Of a stretch of DNA of 64,000 nucleotides, positions 33,885 to 46,599 are shown piece by piece. The number at the start of each line of letters is the position of its first letter. Position 1 is the first letter of the stretch. Source of the DNA: Hippophae tibetana (taxonomy: Eukaryota > Streptophyta > Magnoliopsida > Rosales > Elaeagnaceae); NCBI GenBank assembly GCA_037013495.1, contig CM072807.1, positions 12,961,001 to 13,025,000 on the forward strand, given 5' to 3'. The notes under the pieces were generated by a model, which was given only the letters and a program-made list of their open reading frames with translations, ran no database searches and had not been told where the DNA came from. The translations under genes were made by a program, and so were the position numbers.

Positions 33885-35244
33885 CACGTGCGACTGCCTG
33901 CATGAGTGCTTATGTCAGTGCCTATCCTTTCTGCATCGGTGATGGCATCAGTGTCCGCCTATTAAGCATTTTTCCCATTTTTATCATTTTCTCCCACTTT
34001 TTCACCCTCTTCTCACCTAAAAACACCAAAAACACTTCAATAAATAAGTTTTTAGCTCTTTCTCTTTATTTCTTAGTTGTTTTTAGTTTTAAAGTTCTTC
34101 TCTTTTTGAGAAGAACTAGTTATGTTTTTTTTATAAATTGCTATCATTTTGATTCAATAAATGGAAATACAAATTATTTTGGAGGTTTTCTAACAACAGA
34201 ATTAGCATCAAAGTGGAGTAAGTTTTTACAGTTATTTTTTATGTTTTATTCTTATATGTTATATTTAATTTGTCTATGATTAAATTTAACACGATTGACT
34301 GTTTGTAAACATGATATTATAATGACGTTTTTATGCTTGCAAAATGTTAAATAAGTAAAAATCTCTATAAAATGAATTGATTTTATTTTTATGCAAGATT
34401 TTATATTAAGAATGTTAAAGAGAAATATATTATTTTTCATTACAAATTTAAATCTATATTAGATTTTAAGGTTTAGTTATCCGGTTTGATTTAGAGTAGT
34501 GTTATTTTATTTGTTGGTATAATCATCCGGTAGTTAGAGTGAAGCTCTATTTCAAAAGTTTTTATAAGAATTATTATCTGAGAATGTATTGACAACATAT
34601 TTTCAGTAATAGTTTTAAAACTTGAAAGTTAGTACTCAGATAATTAGATTCTTAGGTTTAATTTAGACACCTTGAATTAAGTTTAAAGTGTCTAAGCCCA
34701 CCAAAGGTGGCATTTAAATGGTTCATTTTCAATCTCTTAGAAAAAAGAATTAATTTAATTAACCGAATTGATTGTCAATTTCACCCATAGATGTTAATTG
34801 ATTTGTTTAATTAACAAAGAATATCTAACCCCACCAAATGTGGTATTCATATAAAAAAGATAGAATCAATAAATATCAATTTATATATTTAATAACCTAA
34901 ATAATATGAGCAATCATAATTAACTTAATTATTATATCCATAAATACTTCACTATTATAAGTGATAAGATTTGCATAATTTTTTATTAAATCCATATCTA
35001 TATTTATTATAATGTTATTAGATTAGAAAATACACAAAACTCAAACTATCATGATAGGATGTTTAGGATTTAATTTCGTTTTTAAAAGTTTGAATAATAA
35101 ATTAAAAATCACATATATTCCTTCCTTAAATCGACCTTGAGAGTATACTTATCATTTTCTATGAATGATTCGTGCACTTGTGAGAGTTTTATAAATATAA
35201 AACCAAAGTATTGATAAGATCGACGATACCAGTTTTACTCATCA
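33885..35244 (+). repeat. 5'-truncated LTR of the TGATGAG family, copy B
   Basis: Parallel to the 3' two thirds of copy A: cttctctttttgaga.gaact, gattcaataaatgg, ggaggttttc, the repeated 'ccaccaaaggtgg' segments, ggatgtttaggatttaattt, ccttccttaa/gatcgacctt and the end actcatca at 35244. The first 470 or so bases of copy A, including the GC island, are absent. The right end is fused to a copia gag fragment. Confidence 0.75.
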
Positions 35245-35745
35245 AGTTTTTTTTGTCGTAACCCAAACTATCATAGTGTACAGGAAAGGATGTGAGTACC
35301 AAATGCATAAGCAAGTCATCAAAAATATCAAGCTTTAGTGCCTTAAGTTTAGAAGCAATGTTAGACATCTCCATAATGTACTTCCTAATGTTTCCCTTTC
35401 CTTTATATACCTCATTTGGACAAGGTCAACTAAAAGCTTGTTTGTCTTAGCCTTTTCGTTCTTTGTAAAATGCTTTCCAATTTCTTCAAGGAAACCCTTA
35501 ATAGTTACCTCATCAGACATACCACTCTTGAATGCTTCTAGAACGCTGTGTTTCAACATCATTAGACTTAAGTGATTAGAACATTCCCATTTCTCAAAGT
35601 TCATTTTTTCATCAGTGGAACTTTTTTCCGTAAGAGAAACGGGTTATTCTTTTCTTAATGCATAGTCTAAATCCATGCAGTCAAGCAAAATGTTTTCTTT
35701 TCAAATCTTAAAGTTTGTGCCGTTAACCATAGGAATTGAGTTCAT
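35245..35745 (-). pseudogene. Ty1/copia gag (UBN2-type), C-terminally truncated
   Basis: On the minus strand, translation from about 35745 gives NSIPMVNGTNFK, then CMDLDYALR, NFEKWECSNHLSLMMLKHS, FLEEIGKHFTKNEKAKTNKL and, after a frame change, MSNIASKLKALKLDIFDDLL with HLVLTSFPVHYDSL. These are the landmarks, in order, of the UBN2-type gag of plant copia elements, the RNA-binding capsid protein. At least one stop and one frameshift break it. The frame ends abruptly at 35245, where LTR copy B begins, so zinc knuckle, protease and pol are missing. The 5' LTR lies upstream at 37014-37421. Confidence 0.85.
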
Positions 35746-37000
35746 GTTGGTAGTGATATTAGCAGTAACTAAAAGAAAAAATTCATAACAAACAAATACA
35801 TAAGCTCACATAATAGAAATTCATGTCATAACATGCAAAATAATATAATAAAATAAAATAATCATGTAAAACATAAATTGCAATCAATTGTAACGATGGG
35901 CTCATTTAAACAAGATACCTAACACAACATTGGTGTTTACTCTTTGGATAGAAACATCAACTTGTAAGTGGTACTCTTCATGTAGAAATCAAATGTTAAT
36001 AATAAATCCTATCAAGCAACAACCTTCTTTTAGGTTGATATATTGTTCGCATAAAAACTATATAATTATCACTCATTTATTCACGCATGTGCATTTGTTG
36101 TTTGGCCAATCAATGACCTTCCTTTGGGCGGATCATTGATCGCATAAACAAGAAATACACACACCACATTATTCAAAAATAAATAAATCTACACAAAAGA
36201 GGTTGTTTTGACAACATATTTTCCAATTAATTTATTCCAAAATAAATGACACAAAAATTAAGTGAGTGCCCAAAATCTAAACTTTAATGCAAAAATATAA
36301 TAAATAAATAATGAAGTTTGATATTTTTTACCATAAATAAATATAATCATGATAAAATCATAATTACATTTCCATAATAATATCCATATAAATTTTATGA
36401 ATTTAACAACAATATAAATTCATATAGAGTTAATTCAACTATATAAAATATATATAATACATATTTATATTCCAAAAAGGAAAAGAAATAGAATACATAT
36501 TACCAAATTTGAATGAGGCATAATATTTAAATCAAATATTATCAAATTTAAATGAAGAAAAATTTAAATGATATCAATACTTTATCTAAAAAATATACTG
36601 CACTAACCAGATCGAAACATATTTCATAGAGAAAGAAACAAAAAGGAATGTTTCATTAAAACATACATATGAAAGTAGTAACAAAAATTGGAAATACAAA
36701 TGCATAATATGTCAATCAGAGAGATAAATCATGATAATAAAAAAAATGATTCATTGAAGACATCAACTCAAAGGCATATATGGATGTATATTATCAAAAT
36801 CGCATTATATTTATATATATTATAATCTTTATCATTTTTACAGCAATCATATAACCATGATTAATGAAAATATACATAATATGAATCAAATCTCTAAAAC
36901 CATATGGATTTATAAAACAAACTAAAATCATGTGTATATACATAGAAGTTAATAATCACAACTAATATGATCGATCTTAATAATCTAACATAAAGCAAGG
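35746..37000 (-). other. Untranslated leader of the truncated copia element
   Basis: About 1.25 kb of AT-rich sequence between the gag start and the primer-binding site. It has no credible frame. Leaders this long are unusual for copia elements, so part of it may be a further insertion; I found no boundaries. Confidence 0.5.
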
Positions 37001-37011
37001 ATGTGATACCA
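37001..37011 (-). other. Primer-binding site of the truncated copia element
   Basis: Read on the minus strand, tggtatcacat matches the Met-tRNA PBS consensus tggtatcagag in 9 of 11 positions and lies beside the LTR end. Confidence 0.6.
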
Positions 37012-37421
37012 CTTTAGAACTAAATCTAAATATATGCATAGATTTTAGACTCGTGTCATATTATCAAGATTATGCAAAACAATGAATAATATACATGAAT
37101 TCATAATGAATGATTGAAGAATGGATTAAGGGTTTATAGTATTCCATAGATGAATCTTTTCTCTTTTATAAGTTCTCACTCAATAGATGGAAAAAGAGAA
37201 AAATAAGTGATTGTGATTAACCTTGTGGACCAAATCCTAACGTGTTCTTTATATAGTAAACTAATAAGATACCCGTTAGCACTAATTAAGTTTACTATTT
37301 AATATTACACATTGTAAAATATATAGAGTATAATATGTTTAATTAGTTTCTTCTAATTAGATAACTTAATTAATCCAATAAGAATAATAATAGCTTAAAA
37401 TATAATTCTTTAAATTTAACA
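37012..37421 (-). repeat. 5' LTR of the truncated copia element
   Basis: On the minus strand it begins TGTTAAATTT at 37421, has a TATA-like ctatataaag near 37250 and ends just before the PBS at about 37012, giving some 410 bp. No second LTR is present, so the ends rest on position of the PBS and the TG start. Confidence 0.6.
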
Positions 37422-40299
37422 TACTCATTGGCAAACACCTTCGGAAAAAATGATCAATTAACCTTTATACTTGTTTTTAAAAAAATTACAAGAATTATCT
37501 AAATTACTAGATAATTATAAGAATTTTATGATATTTTTATCAAAACTGTGGCCGTCCTTCACCTTTAATTTATTCTAATGAGTGAAAGTGGAATCAGCGT
37601 AGAAAAAGGGATGAGAAAGAGACTTTGTAGGAAATTGGAAAAGAGAGAGTGGAGTGATTGCAGGAGAATGACAAGTGACCATCAAAATTCAAATTAATAC
37701 AAAATCAGCTTTGGAAAATAAGGGGAAAAACAAAAACAACACAAGCACATGTCTTTTTATGATTGCGTTTTGTACATGAGTGTTATTTGAAATTATACTT
37801 ATGAATGAAAACACCGCTCTACCTCCTTCCCTTCCCCCTCCAAACACACCACTACTCATCAGGCTACTATTAAAATCATTATTATCTCCTACGCGGAGTT
37901 CATCTTTCCGTCCATTTGTATCAGCATTACTTAAATTCGTGCATATTTATTATACAAAATAAAAAATGCATTTTTTTAAATAACTATAATATTCATACAT
38001 TTTTAATTGATTTTTCAACTATAAATTTTATACATACTTAAATGATTTTTTTGTTTGTTTTTGTAGTTGGTGGAGATGTATTTGCAATATTATTTTAAAC
38101 TAACCCAATTCATTTATTTTATTTTTATTTTCTTATTTAGAGTTTATATGACAACCATGTGTTATTATAATATTTATATTTTATGAATAAGTTAAAAACT
38201 TAAGTTGTAATTAGAGATAGAAGCTTAGAACATGATTAGAATTTGGTATTTCCTATTCTCCTTCTTCATTTTGTAATAAATATTGTGTATTAGATATTTA
38301 AATTTTTATATCTTAATTTATTGTTTATTATTATGTTTTTAATTCATCTAATAAGATAATATTTTTTATTTTAGAATTATATTTTATCTTCTAATTTGTT
38401 AGTGTGTGATAAAAAGATTTTGTCTATTTTTACCATTAGATTTTGAATATTTGAGCGAAACTCATGCAATAATTTTTAGATCAAGTAATTTCTCTTTTAC
38501 TTCTTATCCATGCAAGAGATATTAATTTTATAGTATTTAATTATTTATCCATTATGATTTATTATACGAGTGAATAAAGGTCAAACAGAGTTAATGAACG
38601 AGGATATTAAGTGAAAAGTTTACAAAAATATATTTTACACGTAAATTATTTTAATTTATTTTATTTTTATAACTTATTTAAAATAAAAATATAAAATTAA
38701 ATTCTCTAAACTTTTAAATTAGTAATGAAAATAAACTCATTCTTTAAATAAGTTTTTGAATCAATTAAAATATATTATTGTAAAAAATATTTAATTAAAT
38801 ATATATATATATATAAATTAAATATGATAATTATTATTAATTAAAAACTTTGATAACTTGTATAGATAAGATATTATTAGAAAACTATATGATACTTAAT
38901 GTTATAAAAGTCTTTTCAAATGATTAGTTTAATTTTTTTAAAAAATTTATAATGAAATATAAAAGTCAATAAATGTGATAATCCTTGTTATGTTTGATAA
39001 AAAAAATTTGAAAAACACAACTCTTAATGAAATATAAATTTTTTTTATTTAAGATGTTATCTTAATTATTTTTTAAAAATTTAAAATAAAATATATATGA
39101 TATCAAAGGCTATTATTTAAAATGATGTCACTTAGTTACTTAATTTTATGAAAAAATTTAATTAAGAATAAAATATATTATTTTAATAATTTTTTATAAA
39201 AAATATTATTTATCTATCAAGTGATTACACTCGATTAAAACACATATCTTTAACAATAATAAAATCATAATTAATATAAAATAAAATTCACAAAAATATT
39301 TGTTTCTTAATATTTATTAATTGTTAATATTTTATTTCAATATTTTATTGATTTTTAATTTTTAAAAAATATATGTTTATATAATTTTTATTTTTATTTT
39401 GTTATTACTTATTTTTTAAAACTATTTTATATTAATTTCTCTTTTATTTTGATTAAAGACTTGTATTTTAATTATTTGATACAAAATAATATTATTTTTT
39501 AAAAAAATTATTAAAATGATATAATTTATCCTTAATCAATTATTTTTTATAAAATTAATTAAAAAACTAAATGATACTATTTTTAATCTGAGTGATTAAA
39601 TGACACAAATGATCTAATATAATAGACTTATATGACAACTTATCCTATTTAAAAAATAAGAAGGTTTTCACAAAAAAAAATATTCAAATCATAATTTAAG
39701 TTTTGATATATAATACATAAATACCTCAAGAATCAAAAATCACTTTGCTCGTTTATGATCCTTTTGATCTTAAAAAAATATGTTTCCATGGATAGAATTT
39801 TGTTAAGATGGGTTTACATATATACCTCATAAAATATAGTTATTTTGACTACTTATTTTTGTAAAATAAAAAATTATGTAAAAAGGGAAACAAAATCAAT
39901 TATTCGTATAAATAAAAATATACAACATATTGAACATACAATTTTTTTTATTTTTTTTTAGTTTTGGAAATAAAATAAAACAGAGCTTTATCGATATAAT
40001 AATAGCAAGCTATATATATAATTGGATGACTTATCATTCTATTTTATGACTTAAGTTAATTTAATCCCTGTGTTGGGGCATGAAAGTCTACGAATGTGGG
40101 CTTAATTTCCATGAAAGAGAAGGGAGAACGACTGAATGAAGGACTCAATTTGTATATATGTAGATCCTTAGGAGAAAAGAAAAAGGGAGAGGAGAGGAGA
40201 GAGAGTGAGTTCACTAATTTGGCTTTTCTGGTGAGAAAATTTGAGACTGTAATTTCTCTCTCAATCAGGAAAATCTGAAGACAACTCAGTGAAAGGCAG
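37422..40299. other. AT-rich intergenic DNA
   Basis: No gene can be supported. A less AT-rich block at 37550-37760, purine-rich on the plus strand, resembles a transcribed leader but no coding region follows. 39130-39650 is a dispersed repeat. 40080-40300 is again purine-rich and leads into a GATA microsatellite. Confidence 0.5.
39130..39650 (+). repeat. Dispersed AT-rich repeat, copy 2
   Basis: Counterpart of 6780-7290 in the same orientation, with the same ordered landmarks, ending tttttaatctgagtgatta and acaaatgatcta. Confidence 0.5.
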
Positions 40300-40300
40300 G

Positions 40301-40331
<31 letters not shown>
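40300..40331. repeat. GATA microsatellite
   Basis: About eight uninterrupted tagata/gata units. On the minus strand it produces the repeated SIYL codons of a spurious frame. Confidence 0.95.
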
Positions 40332-42567
40332 GGTAGTAGTGATGAGAAGAAGTGAAGCAACATCATTGCTAAATGCCATATTATTCTCTGCCATGGATCA
40401 TCATTACTACTCTCCATTATACCCCAAAAGAAAGAGTTACAAGTCTGATGTCACCACATCATTTTATTAGGTCCGAGTTGGGTCATAAACAGGTTTATCC
40501 GTTTGACTTATTTATAAAATATGTGTCAATTCTAATAACTAAGATAATTAATTATTTTTTAGGTCTCAACTTAATTAAAAGTCCTGTATAAGATTTGATT
40601 TGGTTTGAAATGTTATTCTAATTTATTTATTTTTTGTTTTGGTGCGTTGTTATCAATTTATACATTATAATATGCTGTTTAGTTTAATATTATAGGCTAT
40701 AATCACTGATTAGCTATTTTAAATTCATATAAAAGTTTTTACTAATAAAAAATTTGTGATATATATATATATATATTGGTATTTAAGACTTTAGCACTTT
40801 AGTTGTTACACATAATTTTTTTTATATTAACTAAAATTTTAACAACTGTATTGGAGTAATACATAAATTAATTTGATTTTATACTGTTAAGTTAATATTT
40901 ATCATATTAAATAGGTTACATAAATATATTGATAATATATATCAAATTTTTCTTACATTATATAATAACATATAACTTTATACATTTAAACAAATAAAAT
41001 GAGTTAAATAGATAATCTATTTATTAAACAACTTGGGTTAGTACTATTGCACTTCTAACTTACTTTAATAAATAAGTTACATAATAATAATTTTGGGTTA
41101 AGTTGATACAAATTGGGTTGTAAACACAAACCCGACATAACTCACCCGTTTGACGACTCTAATAGTGATATTTCCTAAGATTCATATGGGCATGTAACCT
41201 TTTAAATTTTTTATAAAAAATTAATTATGTGTATATTATTTTTAATCAATTAATGTAAATGCATTAATATATTTTATACATAATGTGTTAATATTACATT
41301 AAATATGAAGTTAAAGATATAAAGCTAAAATAACTACAAAAACACTTAATAATAATGAATATATATATATAGTGTTGAATGTATCATGTATACTTACACA
41401 AATACATATTAACTCAAAATACTTCTTTAAGCATTAGCCTACATTGAAAAATAATTCCAATATTTAACCCATAAAACATTCTCTAAATATTTTCCTCTTC
41501 TAATTTTAGCTTTATTTTTTCCCCCTGAACTAAGTTTAGCTTATTTAATAATGTAGTGTGTGAAAACTCATGTAATATATATTTATTGGCTCTTGTTAAT
41601 TATTGTTTTTTATTATTTCATTTAATTTTTTAATGTTACATTTTTAATTAAAGTATCACATTTAATAGCTTAAATTATACATCGTATTCTTTAGAATTTA
41701 ATCTGTTTATATTAGTATTATTTTTAACACCTATAAATACTAAATTTTAGTTTATTAACTTAATTTATTTACCTATAATTCATTATTCATTATTTTATTA
41801 TATTTTGTTTACATTAGATATTCTAGTTAATAGGCTATAATGAAACGTCAATGTTAAAACTTTAGGTTTTGTATTTTAATTTGACACGAAGACTAGACTT
41901 TATTCCCATCGGTAAAATTTTGGCTCTCCCCAAGATCTTGGGGTAATATCATTTGATAGAAAAAAAATAAGGAATTTTTTTTAAAAATATATAAATTTAT
42001 ATCAATTTTTGTACCCACGTCACATAGATTTTATCACATGTAAATATTATTCAAAAAAATTAAATTATTTTTCTAATTTTTAAAATAATTATGACACATA
42101 ATAAGATATAAAAATTATGAGTACAAAAATATATGCAAAACTAAGTAATATCATAATTTCTTTAAGAATATACGTTTGTTACTAATGCTGTAATTTATTA
42201 TGCATTTAATCTAAATTGTTATTATGGTAATAATATTTTATTAATGACATTTTTGTGTAATAACAGTAGCGCTAACATGTAATTAACAATTTTTTTTATA
42301 CTTTTGTTATACAATATTAAAAATAATTTTGACAATATCATTAGCCTTCATGATTTTTTTACTTGTAAAGTTTCACTGTTAACTTCACTTATTTCAATTG
42401 TTTATAAGATTATGAACATGACATTAAACATATATTAACATGTTTAACATGTATTCAATGGTTACGTGAAACAATACTTATTTAATATTATATTATTTTA
42501 TATCTTTATATTTATAAAAATAAATTTATTTAAAAATTAAATTTAAAAAAAAATGTTTTCAATAAGA
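40332..42567. other. AT-rich intergenic DNA
   Basis: No gene, RNA or paired repeat recognised. Short (TA)n runs occur, for example near 40758-40776 and 41360. Confidence 0.5.
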
Positions 42568-42753
42568 TGAAAGAGATGAGAAAAATATAAGTGATTTTAT
42601 GTCAAATTAGTTACACTACTAAGCTATTTATAGAACCAAAACCAAGCTTACTACACATAAGTGTAACTAACTAATTCTCACTAAATATCTACTAATTAAC
42701 TCTACTAACCAACCACCAATCATAAAGATCTAACTCTACAACATCACTCTACA
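42568..42753 (-). repeat. 3' LTR of the deleted copia element
   Basis: 186 bp. It aligns end to end with 45229-45414, sharing ctaagctat.tatagaaccaa, ccaagcttactacacaaag-type and actaattaactct segments. It is preceded on the minus strand by the polypurine-like tract at 42754-42770. Confidence 0.85.
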
Positions 42754-42790
42754 ATGTGGCCCCTCAAGACCTAGAGCTTGGATATAAGAG

Positions 42791-43330
42791 CTAAAAAGTG
42801 ATTACTAAGAAGTGTGGTATGGTAAAGAGATCAACTAGTTGATCACTAGTAGGAATGTAACATATATCAAAAGTACCAGCCAATACTTGTTCATGAATAA
42901 AATTATAGTCAATCTCCATATATTTTGCACGAGAATGAAATATTGGATTTTTGGCCAAATTGTTTGTGCTCATGTTGTCATAGTGAGCCATCAGAGGATC
43001 AACACATGGAACATAAAGTTTGCGAAGTAAGGACCTCAGCCAAAGAAATTCAAACACAGCCAATGCAAGGGATTTGTACTCTAATTTAGTGCTTGAACGA
43101 GAGACAACCTTATACTTGCCAGAATGCCATGAAACTAGATTGTCATTAAAGAAAACACAATATGCACTAGTGCTTCTACGATTATCCAAGATTCATTCCC
43201 AATCTGCATCACTAATGCAATAAGAACAATAGACGAGGACTTAGTGATAAGTAAGCCAAGATGAGAAGTACTCTTTAAGTAATGAATAAGCCTCTTCGTA
43301 GAAAACCAACGAACGCTACAATGAGAAAAG
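42791..43330 (-). pseudogene. copia RT end and RNase H, degenerate
   Basis: Minus-strand translation gives STKRLIHYLKSTSHLGL (equivalent to the R.LRYLKGT segment after RT), a decayed DADW region, then DNRRSTSAYCVFFNDNLVSW, SRSSTKLEYKSLA, HYDNMSTNNLAKNPIFHSRA and DQLVDLFT. These are the RNase H signatures of copia pol. One frameshift separates the first piece from the rest. The whole catalytic part of RT is missing. Confidence 0.85.
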
Positions 43331-43860
43331 AGAGCCAAGCCTTTTTCAACAATGCATCTATGACGAGTTTCAACAACTCCATTTTGTTTAAACATATTTA
43401 TGTAGAATACCTAGCTTTTTAAGGTTCTTTATGATAGGAATAAATTCCCCACCACCATCAGTTTGTATAGCTAACACGTTTGTACAAAACTATCGTTCAA
43501 ACATGTTAAAAAAATAATGAAAAATATGTGTTGTTTCATCCTTTTATTTTAGTAAATATAGCCAAATGAAACATAAGCAATCATCTACAATGGAAAGAAA
43601 GTACCGATATCTATGACAAGAGACAATAGGAGAAGTCCAAAAATCCAAACACAATAAAGCAAATGGATGAGTACTAGAAGTATAAACATGAGTAAATGGT
43701 AGTTTATGTGGCTTGCCAATTCGACAATATGAACAGAAACTACATTCTTCATACAAGATACTAAGAGGTACATGAAAAAAAACATGTATAGAAGGACATC
43801 CACCAGATGGTGAAGAATAGACAAAGGATGGCATCATTAAGTCATGCAACCTACAGAGTC
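43331..43860 (-). pseudogene. copia GAG-pre-integrase and integrase core, degenerate
   Basis: A zinc-binding CSYCRIGKPHKLPF segment is followed by ALLCLDFWTSPI and YRYFLSIVDDCLCFIWLYLL, the integrase core start with its first catalytic Asp region. After several frame breaks comes FKQNGVVETRHRCIVEKGLA near 43395-43335, the conserved NGVVERKHR block with the catalytic Glu. It then runs directly into RT-end sequence, which marks the deletion. Confidence 0.82.
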
Positions 43861-45228
43861 CATCCTTACTTTTTCCTTGAATAAGAGCTTTCTTCGTAGC
43901 ATGATCCTTAACAAAAAAAAGGATTTAGAATGGAATTCAAGAAAGACATCATTATCAGATAATAAATGTTGAACATAAAGAAAACTTATAATGAAAAATG
44001 GTGTATAAAACAAACAAAACAAAGATAGGGCACACTTGTTAGTTGCAAGTAAAGTACTTGAGCCAATGCTCGAGATAAATTTTTTACTACCATTGCTAAG
44101 TGTAATACCTTCAGTGCCATTGTAAAGAGTGGAATTTCATACACTTGCAGCCTCAAACGTTATATAACAGGAAGCACCGGAATCCAGAATCCAAGTATAA
44201 CTAGATTGAGGGCCAACATCATTGGAAGAAACATGTTGAACATCAAACTGACTTTTTCCAAATGATTTCTTAGGTAAGTTTGATCCACCAAAGTTTTCAA
44301 TAACAAACTAATGGATACTCCATGATGGAATTTTGGAACCAGATCCTCAAGAAGCACACTTAGAATTTCTAGAATCATAATTGGTATGATATACCTGATC
44401 TAGAGACAAACCAATTTTCCAATGTGACATGAGATCATAACCTCCCAAATAGATCTCAAATGTACTGAGATTGGGAAGAGTTTCACGCATGTTCATTGAT
44501 GCAAAAAAGGAAGTGTACTTCGATCCTAAACCTTCAATTACATAAGTAGTAAATCATGAGTATTCATTGGCTATCCAATAGCAGCTAAATTATCTTCAAT
44601 ATCTTTTACATGACTCGCATATGAAGATGCAGTCAGATCATCTATCATAAGAGTTTGAAGTTGAGATCGTTGATCAAGAATATGAGCCTATGAAACACTT
44701 GAGAAATAATCTAAAAATTTAGTCCATTGTTCTTTTGCTACGATGAATCTAGCAATTCTTGAAGAAATTTCTTTAGAGATGGAACTATAAAATCAGCCTT
44801 TGACAAGACTATTTAAACTATTCCAATTCACAAATTCTAGATTAAGAACTGTACAACCTGAATCAAGGAAGTGATAAAGAACACTAATGTTTCCATGGAT
44901 CAGACCTTCAAGTCCATATGTTGTCAAATAGCTAAGCATCTAATGTTTCTATAGTAGATAATTATGATCATTCAATTTGATCAAAATAGGAATAGACTAG
45001 GAAGTGCCAATGATAAATTATGAACAATAAAATTTGGCATTGCAAAGGATCCCTCACTATGAGTCAGAGATAAAACTAGACCAAGAAATTGATTAGTAGT
45101 TGGAGGTGTAGAAAGAACCTCACAATATGTAGGGGATTTAAAAGCTATGAATAAGACTACAATGAGCTTTGATTGCTCGATAATAAGACACATAGACTCC
45201 ACAAAATCTATAAGATCTAATACCAAGA
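43861..45228 (-). pseudogene. copia gag and protease, degenerate
   Basis: The protease motif ILDSGAS is readable at about 44175-44205 on the minus strand (after YTW), the active-site region of the retroviral-type aspartic protease. Upstream to about 45226 a broken gag frame contains SPTYCEVLSTPPTTNQFLGL and similar pieces, with many stops. The PBS-like sequence lies at 45212-45226 beside the LTR. Confidence 0.7.
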
Positions 45229-45414
45229 TGAAATATATGAGAAAAATATCTATGATTTCATGTGAAGTTAGTTACAGTACTAAGCTATATATAGAACCAA
45301 AACCAAGCTTACTACACACAAGTATAACTAACTAGTTCCCACTAACTATCTACTAATTAACTCTCATAACCAACCACTAATCACAAGGATCTAACTCTAA
45401 AAAATCACTCTATA
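45229..45414 (-). repeat. 5' LTR of the deleted copia element
   Basis: 186 bp, same length as its partner. A TATA-like ctatatatagaacc (read on the plus strand at 45282-45296) lies in the shared part. Confidence 0.85.
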
Positions 45415-45929
45415 ATATATCTTCAAAATGTATCAAGAGTTAATTTTGAAATCAATGCATACGTAAAGGGTGGTTAGAAATAATCATAACTGAGTTATAT
45501 TTGAAAGAAAACCTAATAATCTTTATAAAGACGTTTTGCATTAGGGTCTTAAATTTATATGTTAGATTCAATTTAATTCATGTTTGAGAGTATACTTGCT
45601 AATTAATAATATGCATGTCTCACTATTTATTTAAGTCTCAATTATGAATGCACGAGCAATGTAATTATTTTAAAAAAATGCATTTATAGCTAGTTAATCT
45701 TGCTCAAAGTCTCAACATTATTTGTGTAGCATTGCTCCATAAAAAATATTTTATTTTCTATCTTCTCTTAATTTCATTATTTTAAATAATAAATTTTAAT
45801 TTTTTTGGGTTTCTTAGTCTACAATATACAAATGATTATTTTTATTGCCATTATATTTTATAGGACAAAGTACTAATTAATACGGCCCATAAATTTATGG
45901 ATACAAAATAGCCAAAGTAGTAAAAGATC
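45415..45929. other. AT-rich DNA between two copia elements
   Basis: About 500 bases with no recognisable gene. The right part may hold further decayed integrase sequence of the neighbouring element. Confidence 0.4.
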
Positions 45930-46009
45930 TTTCGTTAGTAGCAAGAAAAGGCAACATATGAGATAAGGAAATTTGAATATAGGAATAAAAAATGGACTTA
46001 AGAGTAAGA

Positions 46010-46541
46010 CCTTTGATCAATACCATGCAATTTCATGATTCTAATAGTAGTTTCAAAGGAAGTATGATCAATCGTATAATGCCATTTGTGATAGAGGTAT
46101 GAAGATGCAAGCTTCGAAGTAATATATATAGAGGGTGATTTTTCCAAAATTCACATTATCCATTAGACCATTGACCTTGTATAAGCCATTCTCATTGGTA
46201 CCTTATAGTAAAGTCTTCTTGGAAATCACATCCTTTACAGAAAATGAATCAGGACAAAATTCAATAAGCACATTATTATCAACACATAATATTTGAATTG
46301 ATAACAAATTTGATGCAAAATATGGTGTATTGAGAAATTTTTTAAAGAAAATAAAACACTCATTTCTAATTTGTAATACCTTTAAACCAATATTAGAAAT
46401 TGGAATCTGGCTACCATTTCTCATAGTTATACCTTCATAACTAACATGAGCTACAATTAGGTACTTTTTTGGCATCAAATATAAGGTGGTGACTAGCACC
46501 ATAATCAAGCAACCATGTGGCATTAGTAACATCATTCCCAA
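46010..46541 (-). pseudogene. copia protease end and GAG-pre-integrase, degenerate
   Basis: The frame 46541-46203 reads RNGSQIPISNIGLKVLQI, FLNTPYFASNLLSIQIL, CVDNNVLIEFCPDSFSVKDV and then, after a stop, GTNENGLYKV and WHYTIDHTSFETTIRIM. These are the IANTG, NLLSV.K...DNN and WH.RLGH landmarks that lie between protease and integrase in copia pol. The histidine pair of the zinc-binding HHCC region is partly lost. Confidence 0.82.
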
Positions 46542-46599
46542 TCTAGAACACTAGTTTCATTGTATTAAGTATTCCTTGGACATTTGACAATTTTCCTTA

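Larger units (their letters stand above)
42568..45414 (-). mobile_element. Internally deleted Ty1/copia retrotransposon
   Basis: Two 186-bp direct repeats (42568-42753 and 45229-45414) are the LTRs; on the minus strand they start TGTAGAGTG/TATAGAGTG and end TTTCA. Next to the 5' LTR is a PBS-like ttggtattagatc, and next to the 3' LTR a polypurine-like ttgaggggccaca. Between them come gag, protease, integrase and RNase H remnants in the correct order, but the end of integrase is joined directly to the end of RT. At 2.85 kb the element is little more than half the usual size. I found no matching target duplication. Confidence 0.85.

Noticed and set aside
33902..34279. 125-residue hydrophobic frame
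   Set aside because: It lies entirely within LTR copy B, and the equivalent frame is not preserved in copy A.
40056..40394. 112-residue minus-strand frame with repeated SIYL
   Set aside because: Its middle is the translated GATA microsatellite; the rest has no homology I recognise and no supporting gene structure.
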